Shown here: piece after piece, positions 1-11,663 of the stretch | How the letters are laid out: every line of letters starts with the position of its first letter | Position numbering within the stretch: position 1 is the first letter of the stretch | Assembly (NCBI RefSeq): GCF_021134715.1 | Contig: NC_060022.1 | Span: 6,887,001 to 6,951,000 of the forward strand | DNA from: Daphnia pulex | Lineage: Eukaryota > Arthropoda > Branchiopoda > Diplostraca > Daphniidae | DNA length: 64,000 nt | Reading direction: 5' to 3' | Made by a program: the position numbers and the translations under genes | Notes under the pieces: model-generated | Databases searched by the model: none | What the model was told of the DNA's origin: nothing | What the model saw: only the letters and a program-made list of their open reading frames with translations

Positions 1-31
1 CAAATCGTGGGAAATAGTGTAACAGCGCAAA

Positions 32-86
32 ATTTTGGTTACCCGTCCCTTGATTCTGATTTTTGGTTACCCGTCCCTTGATTCTG
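32..86. repeat. Short tandem direct repeat
   Basis: A unit of about 29 bases containing GGTTACCCGTCCCTTGATTC occurs twice back to back, separated only by a few T-rich bases. It is a recent local duplication with no coding sign. The rest of 1-292 shows nothing recognisable. Confidence 0.85.
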
Positions 87-292
87 AAAACCTCAAGGCT
101 TACAGCAAATATTGCTGCACAACTGCAAAGCCTACGGCTACGGCGACTGGAAAAAAGACTTGACTCTAAGTCAGTTTCAAAGTGCTTTCTTCTGATCAGG
201 ATGACTCGTAATTGCGGGCGAAAGTCCGAAAATTACAAATTCTTTAAATTAATTTCTAAACTCGCACTTTTGAGTGAAGCAGTTGTGAAGGT

Positions 293-1205
293 CACACTCT
301 CGTCCTTTTTTAGGCTACATATTTGTAGCTGGTGTACAAATTCGTCTTTGTACACCTTTTGTACACCTTTTGTATATACTGTAAAGGAAAAAACGATTTG
401 TACGCCTCCTTTACAAGTATGCAAATTAGGTTTTTTCGAGTTTTTCACTCTTTAAGCGAAAGGAAGAGACCCAAAAATCTTTTTTTCTCTCTTCGTTTCT
501 TCGTTTCTCTCCCATCCCTAACCGCCCTAATCTCAAGTTCTTTCTTGAAAAGCCGCGCGATGGAAATCCATAATGGCGGCTAAAAACGAAAAATGTTTCT
601 AAGTCCCATCACCGAAATTCAATGGTGCTTTTAGATGAAAACTCGATAAGTTGTTGGCTTAATATATTGTTAGCAAGCTCTTTAATTCAACAATGATTGC
701 AATCAATAGCAATCTTGAAATTAGAAGTTTCTTTCTCTGCCCTAAGAATTAATTGGTATTACAAGCTTCCCAACTTGATATCAATAGCTGGTGGCACAGC
801 GGATAAATACTGGCTTGTAAATCTGAGGTTCCGGGTTCGACTCCCGATAAAAGCAAATACGTTAATGGCAATTGGTGAAAGACATTAGAAAGCCATAAAT
901 TACAGATTGAGAATTAGGAAAATATCAGATTAAATGAAGTAAAGGTTAATAGAGATAAAATAGAGGGAAGCAAAAATTTTTTCCTTTCATTCTTGAAAGT
1001 GGGGGATGGGTGAGAAAAACGGTGGTCGCGCGAATTTGATAAAACAAAGACGTTATGACCTCGTGCCGGGTATACAAAAGGTGTACAAAAAAAATATGTA
1101 CACCTTATGTACACCCGGGTGTACAAGCTTGTACCCACTTTCATTTAACACCAAGTATGTACACCCTTTGTACGCCCAAAAAGGACGAGAGTGCAAGGGA
1201 GACTT
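293..1205. mobile_element. Possible TIR/foldback element with TGTACA-rich subterminal repeats
   Basis: Near 293-311 the sequence reads CACTCTCGTCCTTTTTT. An inverted counterpart (AAAAAGGACGAGAGTGC) lies at about 1178-1194. Just inside both copies the motif TGTACACC or its complement recurs many times (about 330-420 and 1070-1165), which gives an inverted subterminal repeat field. This arrangement is typical of non-autonomous DNA transposons with transposase-binding repeats. The exact ends and target duplication could not be fixed, so the family is unassigned. Confidence 0.45.
790..858 (+). repeat. tRNA-like sequence (SINE head or tRNA relic)
   Basis: It contains an A-box-like stretch (GTGGCACAGCGGATAAATAC) and a B box (GGGTTCGACTCC) at tRNA spacing. 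The acceptor stem is not convincingly paired, so this is probably a tRNA-derived SINE head or a decayed tRNA. It lies inside the putative TIR element at 293-1205. Confidence 0.5.
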
Positions 1206-1564
1206 CGTTTATTTGTACGAAGCGAAGGATGAATAAAAAAAAGAAGGTAAATTCTGATTTTTAATTTAATTTCTGAAAAAGTGGGATAAATATTACAATT
1301 TGCATGTAAATGGTTCAGATTGGAGGGCAGACGGCTATCATTTTCGACAGAAAGGTGGAAAGACAAATTGCCCATTTGATGGCAACCAACTTTTCGTTTT
1401 TTTGGGCAAAGTAGGAGTGAGGTTGGAGGCCGTAACATAACGTTACTAACAGGTTGTTCAGCCTAATATGTGCACACGAAAAAATGTCGTAAGAAAATAA
1501 AATTCTCATCAGTGTACTGTGTGTGTATATTTTCAAAGAGGTTCATACACGAGCAGAGTATAAG

Positions 1565-1683
1565 AAATTTTGTGCGCGCGCAATTTTGAAAAGCGCGCAC
1601 ATTAGTGTGTAAGGCGCGCACGTTATTGCGCGCAAATTAGAGTGCGCGCGCGCGCAGGCGCGCTTCGCGCAAATTAGGGACTC
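1565..1683. repeat. GCGC-rich alternating repeat
   Basis: Repeated GCGCGCA and GCGCGCAAATTAG modules form a local CG-rich block in AT-rich surroundings. The block directly abuts the 5' end of the proline/glutamine-rich exon at 1684 and looks like the breakpoint that truncated that gene. Apart from this block, 1206-1683 holds nothing recognisable. Confidence 0.7.
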
Positions 1684-2218
1684 CCGTGTGCCAACCTATC
1701 AGCCAGTTTCCTCCAACCTTGCTGCATTGAAAACTGATGCCCAGTTGGCCACACAACAGCCCTTTGAGCCAAGTCAGTTTCCCCCACCTTCTACATCGAT
1801 GAAATGCAAATCTTTCACACAAGCATATCCAGCACCACAAATCATCAAGCCATCTCCTCAAAGGTTTTCCCAACCTACTCCTACCTATCAACAAACTCAA
1901 AACGCTTCAAGCACTACTACAACTGGATATGAAAAGTCACCTCAGCGATTCATCAAACCAGGAATGACAACTGATTCAAGCATTCAACAGATGAGTCCAG
2001 CTGGTTCCTCCCCTAAAATGCCCTTTGCAACTCTTCCTTCAAAAAAGGTTTGTACCTTCTTAGCATTTTGTTTGTGTTTGTTTAATAATTTTTTTAAAGT
2101 TTATTTTCAGGAAACTTCTGATGCTGAGAAAAAATTTGAATCTTTCATGAAAGAAATAGAAGAAGAAATGGAGAATCAAGAACAAGATGGGGAATTTTTT
2201 GGTAATGAATACATTTAA
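1684..2218 (+). pseudogene. Truncated Pro/Ser/Thr-rich two-exon fragment, possibly zyxin/LPP-like pre-LIM region
   Basis: Two exons (1684-2047 and 2111-2218) are joined by a 63-base GT-AG intron. The first encodes a Pro/Gln/Ser/Thr-rich disordered stretch. The second encodes an acidic helix (KKFESFMKEIEEEMENQ) followed by GEFFG and a stop. In zyxin/LPP/TRIP6 proteins a proline-rich region and an acidic helix precede a Y/F-F-G-x-C that opens the first LIM domain. Here the reading frame ends four residues after FFG, so no LIM domain remains. There is no start codon, because the 5' side is cut by the GCGC repeat. The family assignment is tentative and the truncation is clear. Confidence 0.4.
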
Positions 2219-2756
2219 TTTAGCAAAAATTTCACTTCCTAAAGGTTCTTATTATTTGTATTGGAACAATCGCGCACCAATACAATAGGTGTCAAGACAA
2301 GACAAAATCAACCTAGTCCTAAATCGCCTAGTCAAAAAATACAGAGTGATAGAGATAGGGAAGAGGAAGAAATATGGTGTTGCTCATTTTCAATCTCGCC
2401 AACTAGTGACTGCTGCGTTAACTAGTAAATATCTAGGCCAGTCTGGGCGAGTTATTTTTAATGTAGGGGGTGGAGAACCAGGATTTTGGATCCCGTCTAC
2501 GTATAAGCGCTAGTGTCGGCCACATTTTTCGGCTGGTTTTCATCTCTCATCTGTGTAAATCAATCAAATCTATGGATTCTGTTCTATCTTTCCATTATTA
2601 TTTCCACGTCGGACGTTCGGCTAATTTTGAGTTTGAAATCGTTAAGATGGTTCTGTCGTTTTGTTGTTGTCACCTTTTCTGAAGACAAATTAACGGCGAT
2701 TCTATTGTGGCCTTTGGTTGGTTGCTGTTGGTGTCAAAATTCCTAGTAAATGATGT
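2219..2756. other. Intergenic, no recognisable gene
   Basis: An open stretch at 2289-2513 encodes a basic 74-residue peptide (it opens with a TTG, not ATG). It has no motif that I recognise and no splice context. Nothing else is visible. Confidence 0.4.
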
Positions 2757-3620
2757 CAAGTTTGCCTAGAAGAAAAGCTGCTGAGAATCTTCTTAATAAA
2801 ATTCACCAAAAGCAGGTATGAATTCCTGTTTCATAAATTTCAACCAATCTAAGTTACTTGTTTATCTGATTGTGTGAAGACCATGTGGTTTTGTGAATTT
2901 GCTTTTTGTAAATTGTGGTCTTCTTTGTTTCCCCCCAAATCTCCATAATGGCTCATTATCATATTGTTTACACTTTTGCTGTTTTTAGCTGACTGGAAAG
3001 TGGGAAAACTACAACTATGGACAGGGTAAAGCTTCACTCTTTGGACGCCTGAATGAAAGGCTAATCTTTCAACTAGACAAAGTAATTCCCATGTCAGCCT
3101 TAGAATCAGGGTAAAATCTCTACATTTTTAAATAACACAAAAATTAACTAATATCCGAATTTTTGAACAGACATATTCTTGGGTTTTCAAAATGTGCTCA
3201 ATTTTTGTAGACATACACACATTCAATGGAGCTGGAAGTAAATCTGCTGACTGTTGTCCACAAGTAAATATTCAACTAAAAATAGCAGCTTTGCACCCTA
3301 TTGTGTTGTCTAACTATTTTAAAACAAAAGAGGTACAAGCTACATTGGTGGAATTTTGTGCCTTACAAACAGGCCAGCAAGGTTGCAGAGGTTACTTTAT
3401 TCAGCGATCAAGGAGTGTCCCTAGCTCTGCAAATAGTGTTGTGCTATTGGCCAGGTGATTCTACTCGTTTACTAGTCCATGGAAGCAGGTAACATTTTTT
3501 TGTTTGTAAAAATTTTTGCTCTTCTCATACTCTATCATTTACATATTTTGGTTCATTAGCATCCGGCCTGAAGGAGAAAGTCGTGAGTGTTATCTAACCA
3601 ATGTCAAATAACAGCACAAA
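2757..3620 (+). pseudogene. Multi-exon gene fragment of unknown function
   Basis: A first exon (about 2750-2815) encodes MSSLPRRKAAENLLNKIHQ and ends at a GT donor. A second, beginning after TTTTTAG near 2989, encodes LTGKWENYNYGQGK onward and closes near 3110. A third stretch (about 3172-3490) is open in two overlapping frames. The downstream frame (VTLFSDQGVSLALQIV and onward) looks protein-like and continues across another intron to about 3600. Frame changes suggest decay. I do not recognise the family. Splice sites, short introns and codon-like composition support a former gene, but no function can be inferred. Confidence 0.35.
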
Positions 3621-3994
3621 AAATATATCCTACTGGTTGAATACTACTTGGTGGAATGAAGTTGTTTTTTTCTTCTTTATTCAGATTCTTTATTACAAAC
3701 TCATTTCACGATCAAGAACAAAATTGTTAGAGCCGAAGAATTGACAGGCATTTCTGCTGACACGGTATCTTTTAAAATGAACTTCAGGGCAATTGAACAT
3801 ACTTTGACACAACAATAAAATTGAGTACGCGATGCGAAATTTCAAACGACACGCAAGGATAAAAGAAACGCCACATGATACCGAGAGATTTGACCAACGT
3901 TTCAGCATCCGTAATACATGTTCACGATCTCCACCTAATTTTCCGCCACCTCGGCCTTCTCTGCTGACTTTCGTTGAACAAACTAATTCTTTTT
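3621..3994. other. 3' flank of the hnRNP U-like gene
   Basis: AT-rich sequence between the unknown fragment on the + strand and the stop codon of the minus-strand gene. It probably holds the 3' UTR and polyadenylation region of the latter. No coding sign is visible. Confidence 0.4.
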
Positions 3995-6279
3995 TTACTT
4001 CTGCTTCTTTTTTCGAGGTACCGGACAATCTTTGATGTAATGTTTACGTGAGTCACAATTACGACATTTTCCTTTTGGTTTTTTGGTTCCAGTTTTTCTT
4101 TTCTTTCTTTTCCCGTTTTCTTGAAGGGAAGATTCCGGACGGGGAGGGTCAGGATCATTTCTAGGTAATGGAGGTGTTTGTCCTATCGAATTGCTTGCAG
4201 AACTGCTGTCGATCATGTTTTTGCCAGTCTCTAGATTTTGTTGTTCTACTTTCGGTAAAAGCAAACCGTATTTAGTAGCCTTTGCTTCGGTACAGTACTT
4301 TGCAATCACTTTAAGTGCCTCTTCCTTTTCCAATTCAGGAAATTCTACTTCAGAAAACGTTTTGTCAACTGATGGAATTTTGAAATCTGCCTTCATTTGT
4401 AAGACGACAGAGTCAGGTTCATCTCTACCCTCTTCTTGGATTTTCTTGTTTTCGCGAACTTTCGCCTCTTCTTCTGTTGGAACAATTACAACTGCTTTGC
4501 GTTTGAATCCAGAAAAATTATTCATTTTCTTCTTCAGTGCTACAAGGTAGATGTTTGTTAGATCAAGGATATAGTTCCTACGCCGTCTGGCAGCAATTCT
4601 GATCAAGATATTCAGACAGTGAATGCACTTATCGAAAAATGGGTAAAACCTAAACGAGAGCGGAAATAAATCACTATTAAGTTTCTAAATTAATAAAATA
4701 AGCGAAAATAAGACTAATTTTAACATACTTTTTTCCAGTGTAGTTTTTCCGACGAGGTAATCCATTTACCTTCATTTTAACGAGTAATGCATTCGTGCCC
4801 AAAATATTGATTTTTAGATCGGGATTTTCAGCAGAGAATTTGTTGGCAAAAGTTGTTTTCCCGGCATAGGGTAGACCACACATTGCGATTATCTGACAAT
4901 CAGCCCTAGTAGCAGGTCTGAAAGCTCCTCGGATACGTTTTTCGACTGGAATTTTGCTAGCCCACTTGTAGCCTTCCGTAGGTGGGAACCAAGGTTCTTC
5001 TTTTTGGCCAAAATTAACTTCAAATCGACAACTTTTGGTCAAGATGTGGGGGAACAGTGCTCGGCCATTCAATTCCTCTCGGGGCAGAGAGAATGCTACG
5101 CCTTGATTCTTTTTCTTCTGAAGCGTCCTAGAAATAAAAAAAACCCTATATTTAATCCATCGTAACGTGAGTAAACTTGAATGTTTACCAGATAAACACC
5201 AACCACGTCGTTCAATTTGAAAGGCACCCCGTAGTCTTTGAATTCACAGTTCTGAGATATTTTTGCCGTACCTCCATAGCCGTAAGAAAATGGATCTTCG
5301 CCTAATACAAAAAAAATATTTAGTCACTACGCTAACATGGCAATAAAAATATTTTTTGATTTTACCCAATTGATAAGAAGTAGAGTCGACCGACCATCCA
5401 ACACAAACAATGTGGCGATTGGGCTCTGATTCTTCTAGATAAGAAACTGCTAAATTTTCCGTAACCTGGAAATAATAAACAAATAGTCGTACATTGATAA
5501 TGAAATTTTTCAATTAATATCATTTGTACCTTCACTTCATAGCAAACTTTTCCGTTTTCAAAGCCATACGTTGCGCGAGCACCAGCATACATGTAAGCAA
5601 ATACAGCTTCAGTTAGCGGAGCGCCACTAACGAAATCAGTTTTGTTTATGGTTAAGTTGAGATCTGAATTATACCAGTCGAGCACGACCAAACTTCCATC
5701 ACATTCGGGCTCATCTTCTGTAAATTCATTTACATTGGCTGGATTCGGTGATCTACAAATATGAAAAATACAATTAAATATGCAATACATAAATTTAAAA
5801 GAGGCACAAAAAAATCACAGTTACCTATTTCGTTGCCTTTCGTCTCCTCTATCTGCTACTTCAGGGGTATCTTCTTCCAGTCCCTGTTTTCCCAGTCCCA
5901 TTTCACGTCTTCTCCTTTCCTCCACTATCTGTCTCTGCTCCACGGAAAATGGTTTGGTTAGCCTAAGTGGCACGGGTTTCCCTTTAAACCTGTAAAATTA
6001 AACTATGAATTAAACTAACAAATTTCTACATGATTACAAAGCTAACTTACCCTTCCAAAAACTCTCTGATGCGATTGGGACAGCCATCGCAATCACCATC
6101 ATATACCCAGGTTGTTTTTCTGTAATCCTCCCACTTTACTAAATACCATGTATCCCCGAATTGACTTTTTCTAAAACATAAAAATAAAGAATTACATTAT
6201 ATAAAAAAATACATAACTTAAAATAAAGTTACCCAATGCCAATAATTTTTTCGACCGCATATCTCTTTCGTTTATCCAT
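3995..6279 (-). CDS. Chromodomain-SPRY-P-loop kinase-like-CCHC protein (hnRNP U/SAF-A family variant)
   Basis: Eight exons with GT-AG introns keep one frame of 603 codons: 6279-6233, 6170-6051, 5989-5825, 5752-5530, 5465-5366, 5301-5189, 5117-4729 and 4649-3995. Residues 7-56 form a chromodomain ([11 protein letters not shown], then YLVKWEDY, then CPNRIREFL). The aromatic-cage positions Y7, W29 and Y32 are present. Residues from about 110 to 300 match the hnRNP U SPRY domain ([44 protein letters not shown]). A Walker A motif GLPYAGKT is at 337-344, followed by NILGTN and RNYILDLTN as in the family's nucleotide-kinase-like domain. The C terminus carries a CX2CX4HX4C zinc knuckle (C581, C584, H589, C594) and a Lys-rich tail instead of an RGG box. 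Usual hnRNP U proteins begin with a SAP DNA-binding domain, and none is seen. The SPRY domain lacks about 15 residues near the exon 6/7 junction. A role in chromatin-associated RNA binding is inference. Confidence 0.85.
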
Positions 6280-8329
6280 GGTCGGCGAAACTTGCTCATA
6301 AAAGGGAACGAAACGATCAAACTGTTCCGAAAACGGCCAAAAAGAGAAACGGCAAATAAATAAAAATGAAAATTACATTTAAAGAAGGAAAAAAAAACCA
6401 GGAAGGAGAGAAAAGTTAAAACTGCGTAATAAAAGTAGCGCTCCGATCAATCGAATAATACAACAAAAAGAAAAATTCACGAAAAAAGACAAGAGCCCAT
6501 TTGTTTGTCCCATCTCTTTTCCGTCCAGACCGTCGAAAAGGGCCAGGCAAGGCCAGCCCCTCCGACTCCCTTTAACACACACACGCAACACACACGCTCA
6601 CGATAAATAGCGATGACGTCTCGAACCTGTCAACACGTCACATGTCCCACCAGCTACAACCATCCCACTTGAACATTTTATCCGGCCCCCAAGTTGTCAC
6701 CCGATCTTTCATTTTACGTTTTTGACTGACTTCAGTGACTTGGCAGCAGCAGCAGCAGTTCCGGGTTCTTTTTCTCCTATTATAATTGAATTTATAAATT
6801 GACTAGTCTTTTCTATAGCCATTGACAGAACGTTTAACTAACTAGACCGGACAATGTCTGTTCGTTCCCAAGCCGCAAAAGAGAAAGAAAAAGAGAAAAA
6901 AAAGAAAAAAACGAATTTTCATTTTTCTAACGAAAAACAGAACTGTCCAGCGGCCGGCCGGCTGTCAGGTCTTTGAAAAAATAAACGCTTGATAAGTGTC
7001 ATCCACATATCTACAGTCTTCCATCTCGATTCAAGCGACTGGCCCATGGCAGTAGCAGCAGCAGCCGAGAAGCAGCCCGCATTACATTATTATGCGCAAC
7101 TCCGGTTTCTCGCCCAGCTTAACCACTGGTTAATATCTGTGTTTGTCCAGCGTGTATGTATGTGTGTGTACATATCCAGCAATTCCCTTTCAAATAATAA
7201 AAAAATCCCCCTCCCCCCCTGGAAGAAAAAAAAAGTAATAACAATAAAAAATCATCAAAAAAGAAAAAGGAGTGGCAATAAGTAAGTGTACGATTAAAAA
7301 TCGTGATGCAATCATTCCGGTTTGAAATTGCGTGAAACGAAGTTAAACGAACAAAACGAAATTTTCAAAAAAGTTTTAAACAGCAACTGCAACGGAAGAT
7401 GAAGAAGAGCTTTCGCCCCGGGGGCTTCAGACATTTTTTACCAGACTCGAAGAAAGTCAAGGTCGACATGACGTTGAGAGAAATGAACATTCTAATAGAC
7501 ACATGTCGGTGCTTTCTTTCTGTCTAACCTCTTCATCTTTCCATCTTGGGTGATTGAAATAAAAAGTGGCCTAACTGGATTAACAATCAACATTTTACAC
7601 ACACACACACACACAAACTTAACATGTGCTCCCCCCTTTACCCACCCAGAATTTTTTTCTACGTACACCTGCTGGTTTTTAACCGATGAAACAATAACGA
7701 TTTGTCCTACTAATAAAATCTTCAATAACGCTTGGTCTCTTCTCGCATAAAAATCCGTGCAGAAAACTCATCAACTCGACTACGACATTTGCCTACGCAT
7801 TTCACAAAATATAAAAAGGGGCCCTTTTTTTCTTTTCTTTCTTCTTCTTTTTATCGACAGCAAATTCTTTCGAGTACAACAACAACTACAATCCGTCGCC
7901 CCTTTGAAACTCTTCCTGGACTGCAATGCCGGATCGATGGATGGATAATTATTAATAAATTGAACATTTGTTTTTGTTTTCTTTTGTGGTTCTTCCTGAA
8001 CGAAAAAGCCGTGGACCGAGTTTAAAAAAAAAAGGAGAGAGGAAGGTAAGGGGGGGGGATTATATCGGCATGCGAAAAATATTTAACTTTTTAACGAAGA
8101 TAGAAAAGGTGGAAAATGTCCCCCCCGCCGCGTTGATGTCGCTATCTCTCTCGTGAGAAATATCAAAAAATACCGACTGTATAACACAACCGACACTCCC
8201 CGTTAGGTGCCATATTTGAAAAACACGGAACCACTTATTTTATGATGACGAAACTGTTGTCGACTTGCTACGGTGGATTCAAGGAAGAACAAGACAAACA
8301 AACAACAAAAGAAAAAGAGCCAGACTTAC
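6280..8329. other. Intergenic region upstream of the chromodomain gene
   Basis: This should hold the promoter and 5' UTR of the minus-strand chromodomain gene. The sequence is A/T-homopolymer rich with no convincing exon. A (CA)n microsatellite lies at about 7594-7616. Short open frames look random. Confidence 0.4.
7594..7616. repeat. (CA)n microsatellite
   Basis: About ten CA units in a row in non-coding sequence. Confidence 0.9.
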
Positions 8330-8474
8330 CGGCCGATAAGAGGAATTCAATCATTTGCTTCAGGTCGCGACTGAGGATGCGGTGTTTTTCTGCTTCGCAG
8401 CCGTCGTAGACGTAGTCCGTGACGTCGTAGACGTCCAGCGCGGCGTAGACGGCACAGCCCAGTCCCTCGACCAA
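8330..8474 (-). CDS. Single exon resembling a KIND domain (Spire-like)
   Basis: On the minus strand an acceptor (TTTTCAATAG) is followed by 145 bases of open frame ending at a GTAAGT donor. The translation begins LVEGLGCAVYAALD and contains LSRDLKQMIEFLL. The order LG-xxVY-xALD, then E-x-R-xLS-xDLxxMI, resembles the KIND domain of Spire actin nucleators. About ten extra residues lie between the two blocks. The exon is GC-rich compared with its AT-rich flanks, as expected for conserved coding DNA. No other exon of the gene is recognisable in the window, so this is either an exon isolated by long introns or a fragment. Confidence 0.45.
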
Positions 8475-10140
8475 CTATTGAAAATGGACATAAAAAAAAG
8501 AATTATTTCAAGGTCGCATTCGCAATTGGTAAACCAAGAAAAAAAAGTAGAGCAGAACGACCTGGAGGTCCCCAAAACAGAATAAACAAGGAAAAAAGAT
8601 CGAGAATTCAAGGTGAAAAAGTGATTCAATTGTGTATGAATGAAATGAATAATGAATGGAATGAAACGCGCCATTTCTGAAGATTCCGAGGTCACAACAC
8701 AAGCGAAAAGAGAGCGAAACGACCAAAAAATAGAAAATAAAACAAAAAGAAGAGAAAAAAAGACACTAAACATGTTTAAACTAACGTCAAAACCACCACC
8801 GACGGGGCCAAGCACGCAAACCATAGCAACACAGGATTATCCCCATCATTTCACGGCTAAAATTCGAAAATGTTGAAATGGCTGTTGCCGTTGTTTCTTT
8901 TTTCCGATGAAACAATAACGACTTGCGTGTGATCTAGTCATCCCCAATCAAAAATCAACGTTCCAAATAGATTTTGTTTTTCTTTCTCTTTTTTTTCTTT
9001 CAGAAATTTTTGTTTTCGCCGTTTTCCGTTTTAGCTAGTTACGTCACCCCTCAAACTAGCACCAATAGTCAACAAACAAAAAACAAAAAAAAATCCCGAC
9101 CTATTTCGTTTGAAATTCACCCGTGTCGTGTCTTGCCTTGGCATAAAAATAAATTAAAAATTTTCAACAACAAAAAAAAAGTCGTCGTCAAGTCGGAAAA
9201 CGAGAAACAACATTTCAAATGGCACAAACGAATGAAATCAAAGAGAAAAAATTTAGAAAAACTTTTGAATAGGGGGGGGGGCGGATCCGGTCCTTCCTCC
9301 CGAAATGATTATTGTGACAGAATCACGCTCCTTCGAGCGCCCATTATGCTAATATTTGACTTGGCGGATAACAAATGAGGTGAAACATGAAACACTCCCG
9401 AAAGAAAAAGAGTTCCCACCTCCTTCCTCCCTCCTGTTTCTTTCGGTTCTCACGATTCATTTATCAGCTTGAAACGTGTCGGATCAAAAGGGGGAAATAG
9501 GGAAAAAATTCAAAAGATTTACCCGATCGAAACACGCAGTGACAATAAATACGATCATTTAGGAAATCCAGGCGCAATTGAATGACATCGATCAGTATCT
9601 ACTTATTGGCTTCGGAATGAAAAATAAGATTTCGATGGGACTCGGAAGTTAGTAATTTACCAGCACATTAACAAATCAAATATTTTCAGAGACATCTAGA
9701 TTAATCAATCAAATTATTAAGAAAGATTAATCATGATTCTTTAAAACGACAATTAAAATAAAATATGGAACACAAAATTTATACTGGCAATAAATTACCA
9801 ATTCCAAACAAAAGAGATCGATAACGCATATCGGATCAGAATATCAGATTTCGATGAGACCCTGATTAACCATGTTAAAGATAGTCTTATCAAAAATTTG
9901 CAAGCAAATTATTTGAATACACACATCAATTAGTGTGGCGCAAAACAAAATACGTGCAACAACCTGATGTTCCAACGCAGGAACTTGACACAGTGCCTCG
10001 TCATTTTTAGAGTCTCCGAAATAAAACGCGATTGATTCTTCGACACGCCAGACACGAATTTCGTTCCCTTTTTGGGCTTGTAATTCAAATAAAAAAAAAT
10101 TTCCTTTATTTCCTGGAATGGACTGGAAATATAGACTCAT
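8475..10140. other. AT-rich intergenic or intronic DNA
   Basis: It contains many A and T homopolymers and no splice-bounded coding pattern. A 98-codon open frame on the minus strand (10140-9844) ends where the foldback element inserts. It matches nothing I recognise. Confidence 0.4.
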
Positions 10141-10141
10141 A

Positions 10142-11178
10142 ATACAGTCCCCTCCATAAGTATGGGATCACCCCGCGCCGTTCCATAAGGCGGCGTGTAT
10201 TTTTCATATGGGTTTTTCGGGTGGCAAAAAATCGAAAAAATGACATAAATTCACCAAACTTGGGATTTATGTCATTTTACGTTTTTTCTATTGTCTGAAT
10301 TTTTTTCAGAATTTTTCCCATATTTTTTATGCCTAGAAAAGTGGCGCACAAAGTATCGGATCACTCCGACGCCGGCCGTGTTGTCTTATGGCGCAAATGG
10401 GCTTTTCATATTGCTTTTTATATAATTAATTTTCTAGAAGGAATTTTTATTTTCAAACCGTGTATACTATACCCTTTTATAAATTTACTGTCAGTTTTTC
10501 ATGATGATATGAATTATTTTCGAATTTTCCCAGATTTATTCGTTTCCCGAGTTTCTGAAATAAGACACTGCAGAAGACTTCATTTACGGTTTACAACCTC
10601 TATCAGCTGGCGTAGGCCAGAAAATTAGTGTCGTTTCTATACACCACTGGCGCTCTGCTTCCTTTTTTACTTAAGGGGCGTATAGAAACGACACTAATTT
10701 TCCGGCCTACGGCAGGCGATAGAGGTTGCAAACCCTAAATGAACTCTTCTGTAGTCTCTTATTTTAGCAACTGGGGAAATTAATAAATCTGGGAAAATTC
10801 GGAAATGGTTCCGATCATAATGGAAATCTTACAGTTAATTTATAAAAGGGAAATGTAAAAAGGGTTTGAATATAAAAATTCCTTCTTAAAAATTAAATAT
10901 ATAAAAAGCAATATGAAAAGCCCATTTGCGCCATAAGACAACACGGCCGGCGTCGGAGTGATCCGATACTTTGTGCGCCACTTTTCTAGGCATAAAAAAT
11001 AGGGGAAAAAATCTGAAAAAAATTCAGACAATAGAAAAAACGTAAAATGACATAAATCCCAAGTTTGGTGAATTTATGTCATTTTTTCGATTTTTGCCAC
11101 CCGAAAAACCCATATGAAAAATACACGCCGCCTTATGGAACGGCGCGGGGTGATCCCATACTTATGGAGGGGACTGTA
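10142..11178. mobile_element. Tc1/mariner-type foldback element (near-perfect long inverted repeat)
   Basis: Both ends read TA-CAGTCCCCTCCATAAGTATG in inverted orientation, as in Tc1/mariner elements with TA target sites. The two arms (10142 to about 10642, and about 10680 to 11178) are near-identical inverted copies joined by a spacer of about 35 bases. The element can therefore fold into one hairpin of roughly 500 bp. A degenerate second copy of the end sequence (AAGTATCGGATCACTCCGAC) lies 200 bases inside each arm, which suggests nesting or arm extension. No transposase is present. Confidence 0.8.
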
Positions 11179-11330
11179 TTTCCAATTAAATTTGCTACAC
11201 AGCCATTAGTCCCAGATAGGACCAATAGACGTGCCATTAAATGTTGGATCAGGAAGTTATTCCACCGCGGAATCCTACTAGAAATGAACTACAGGCAACG
11301 CCAGGTCGGCCGATAAAAGGAAAGTGGCCA
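11179..11330 (+). pseudogene. Possible helix-turn-helix transposase fragment (DUF4817-like)
   Basis: The frame right of the foldback element reads FPIKFATQPLVPDRTNRRAI, then KCWIRKLFHRGILLE. This resembles the helix-turn-helix domain found in many invertebrate transposon proteins (pattern PDR-x-TxRRxIxxWIRKF-xxxG). It is short and lacks a catalytic domain, so this is a weak call. Confidence 0.3.
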
Positions 11331-11663
11331 GTTCACAATGAAAACAAATACGGAAGGCCAAGAGATAAATGAAGATGGGAATCATAATACTGCACCGTAA
11401 GTAAGTAGACCGACATGTATACCACATGAATGACAAAGAATAACTGACCTTGGAATGAAGCCCTAACGACCAGCACCGGCGAATTACCAGCCTCGACAGC
11501 CTCGTGATCCTGTAACTGCTGTTTGCATCTGCTATTCTCGTTCTACTTTCAGGTGCTCCATTCTGTCTCGACAGCCGGCAATGAATATCTGCAACCATTT
11601 GAAATAAAATATGGATATTGAAATGACAGTGAAATATGCGGAAAAAAGTACAAATGCCAAAAT

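Noticed and set aside
63..583. Overlapping open frames near the window start
   Set aside because: Alternative start codons, low complexity and overlap with the TGTACA inverted repeats make coding unlikely.
790..858. Functional tRNA gene
   Set aside because: A and B boxes are present, but the acceptor stem does not pair and the anticodon arm is poor, so it was annotated as tRNA-like only. The same reasoning applies to 40272-40340 and 56028-56096.
11278..11598. 106-codon minus-strand frame
   Set aside because: No motif or splice context. It lies between a foldback element and the C1q-like fragment and looks like chance.
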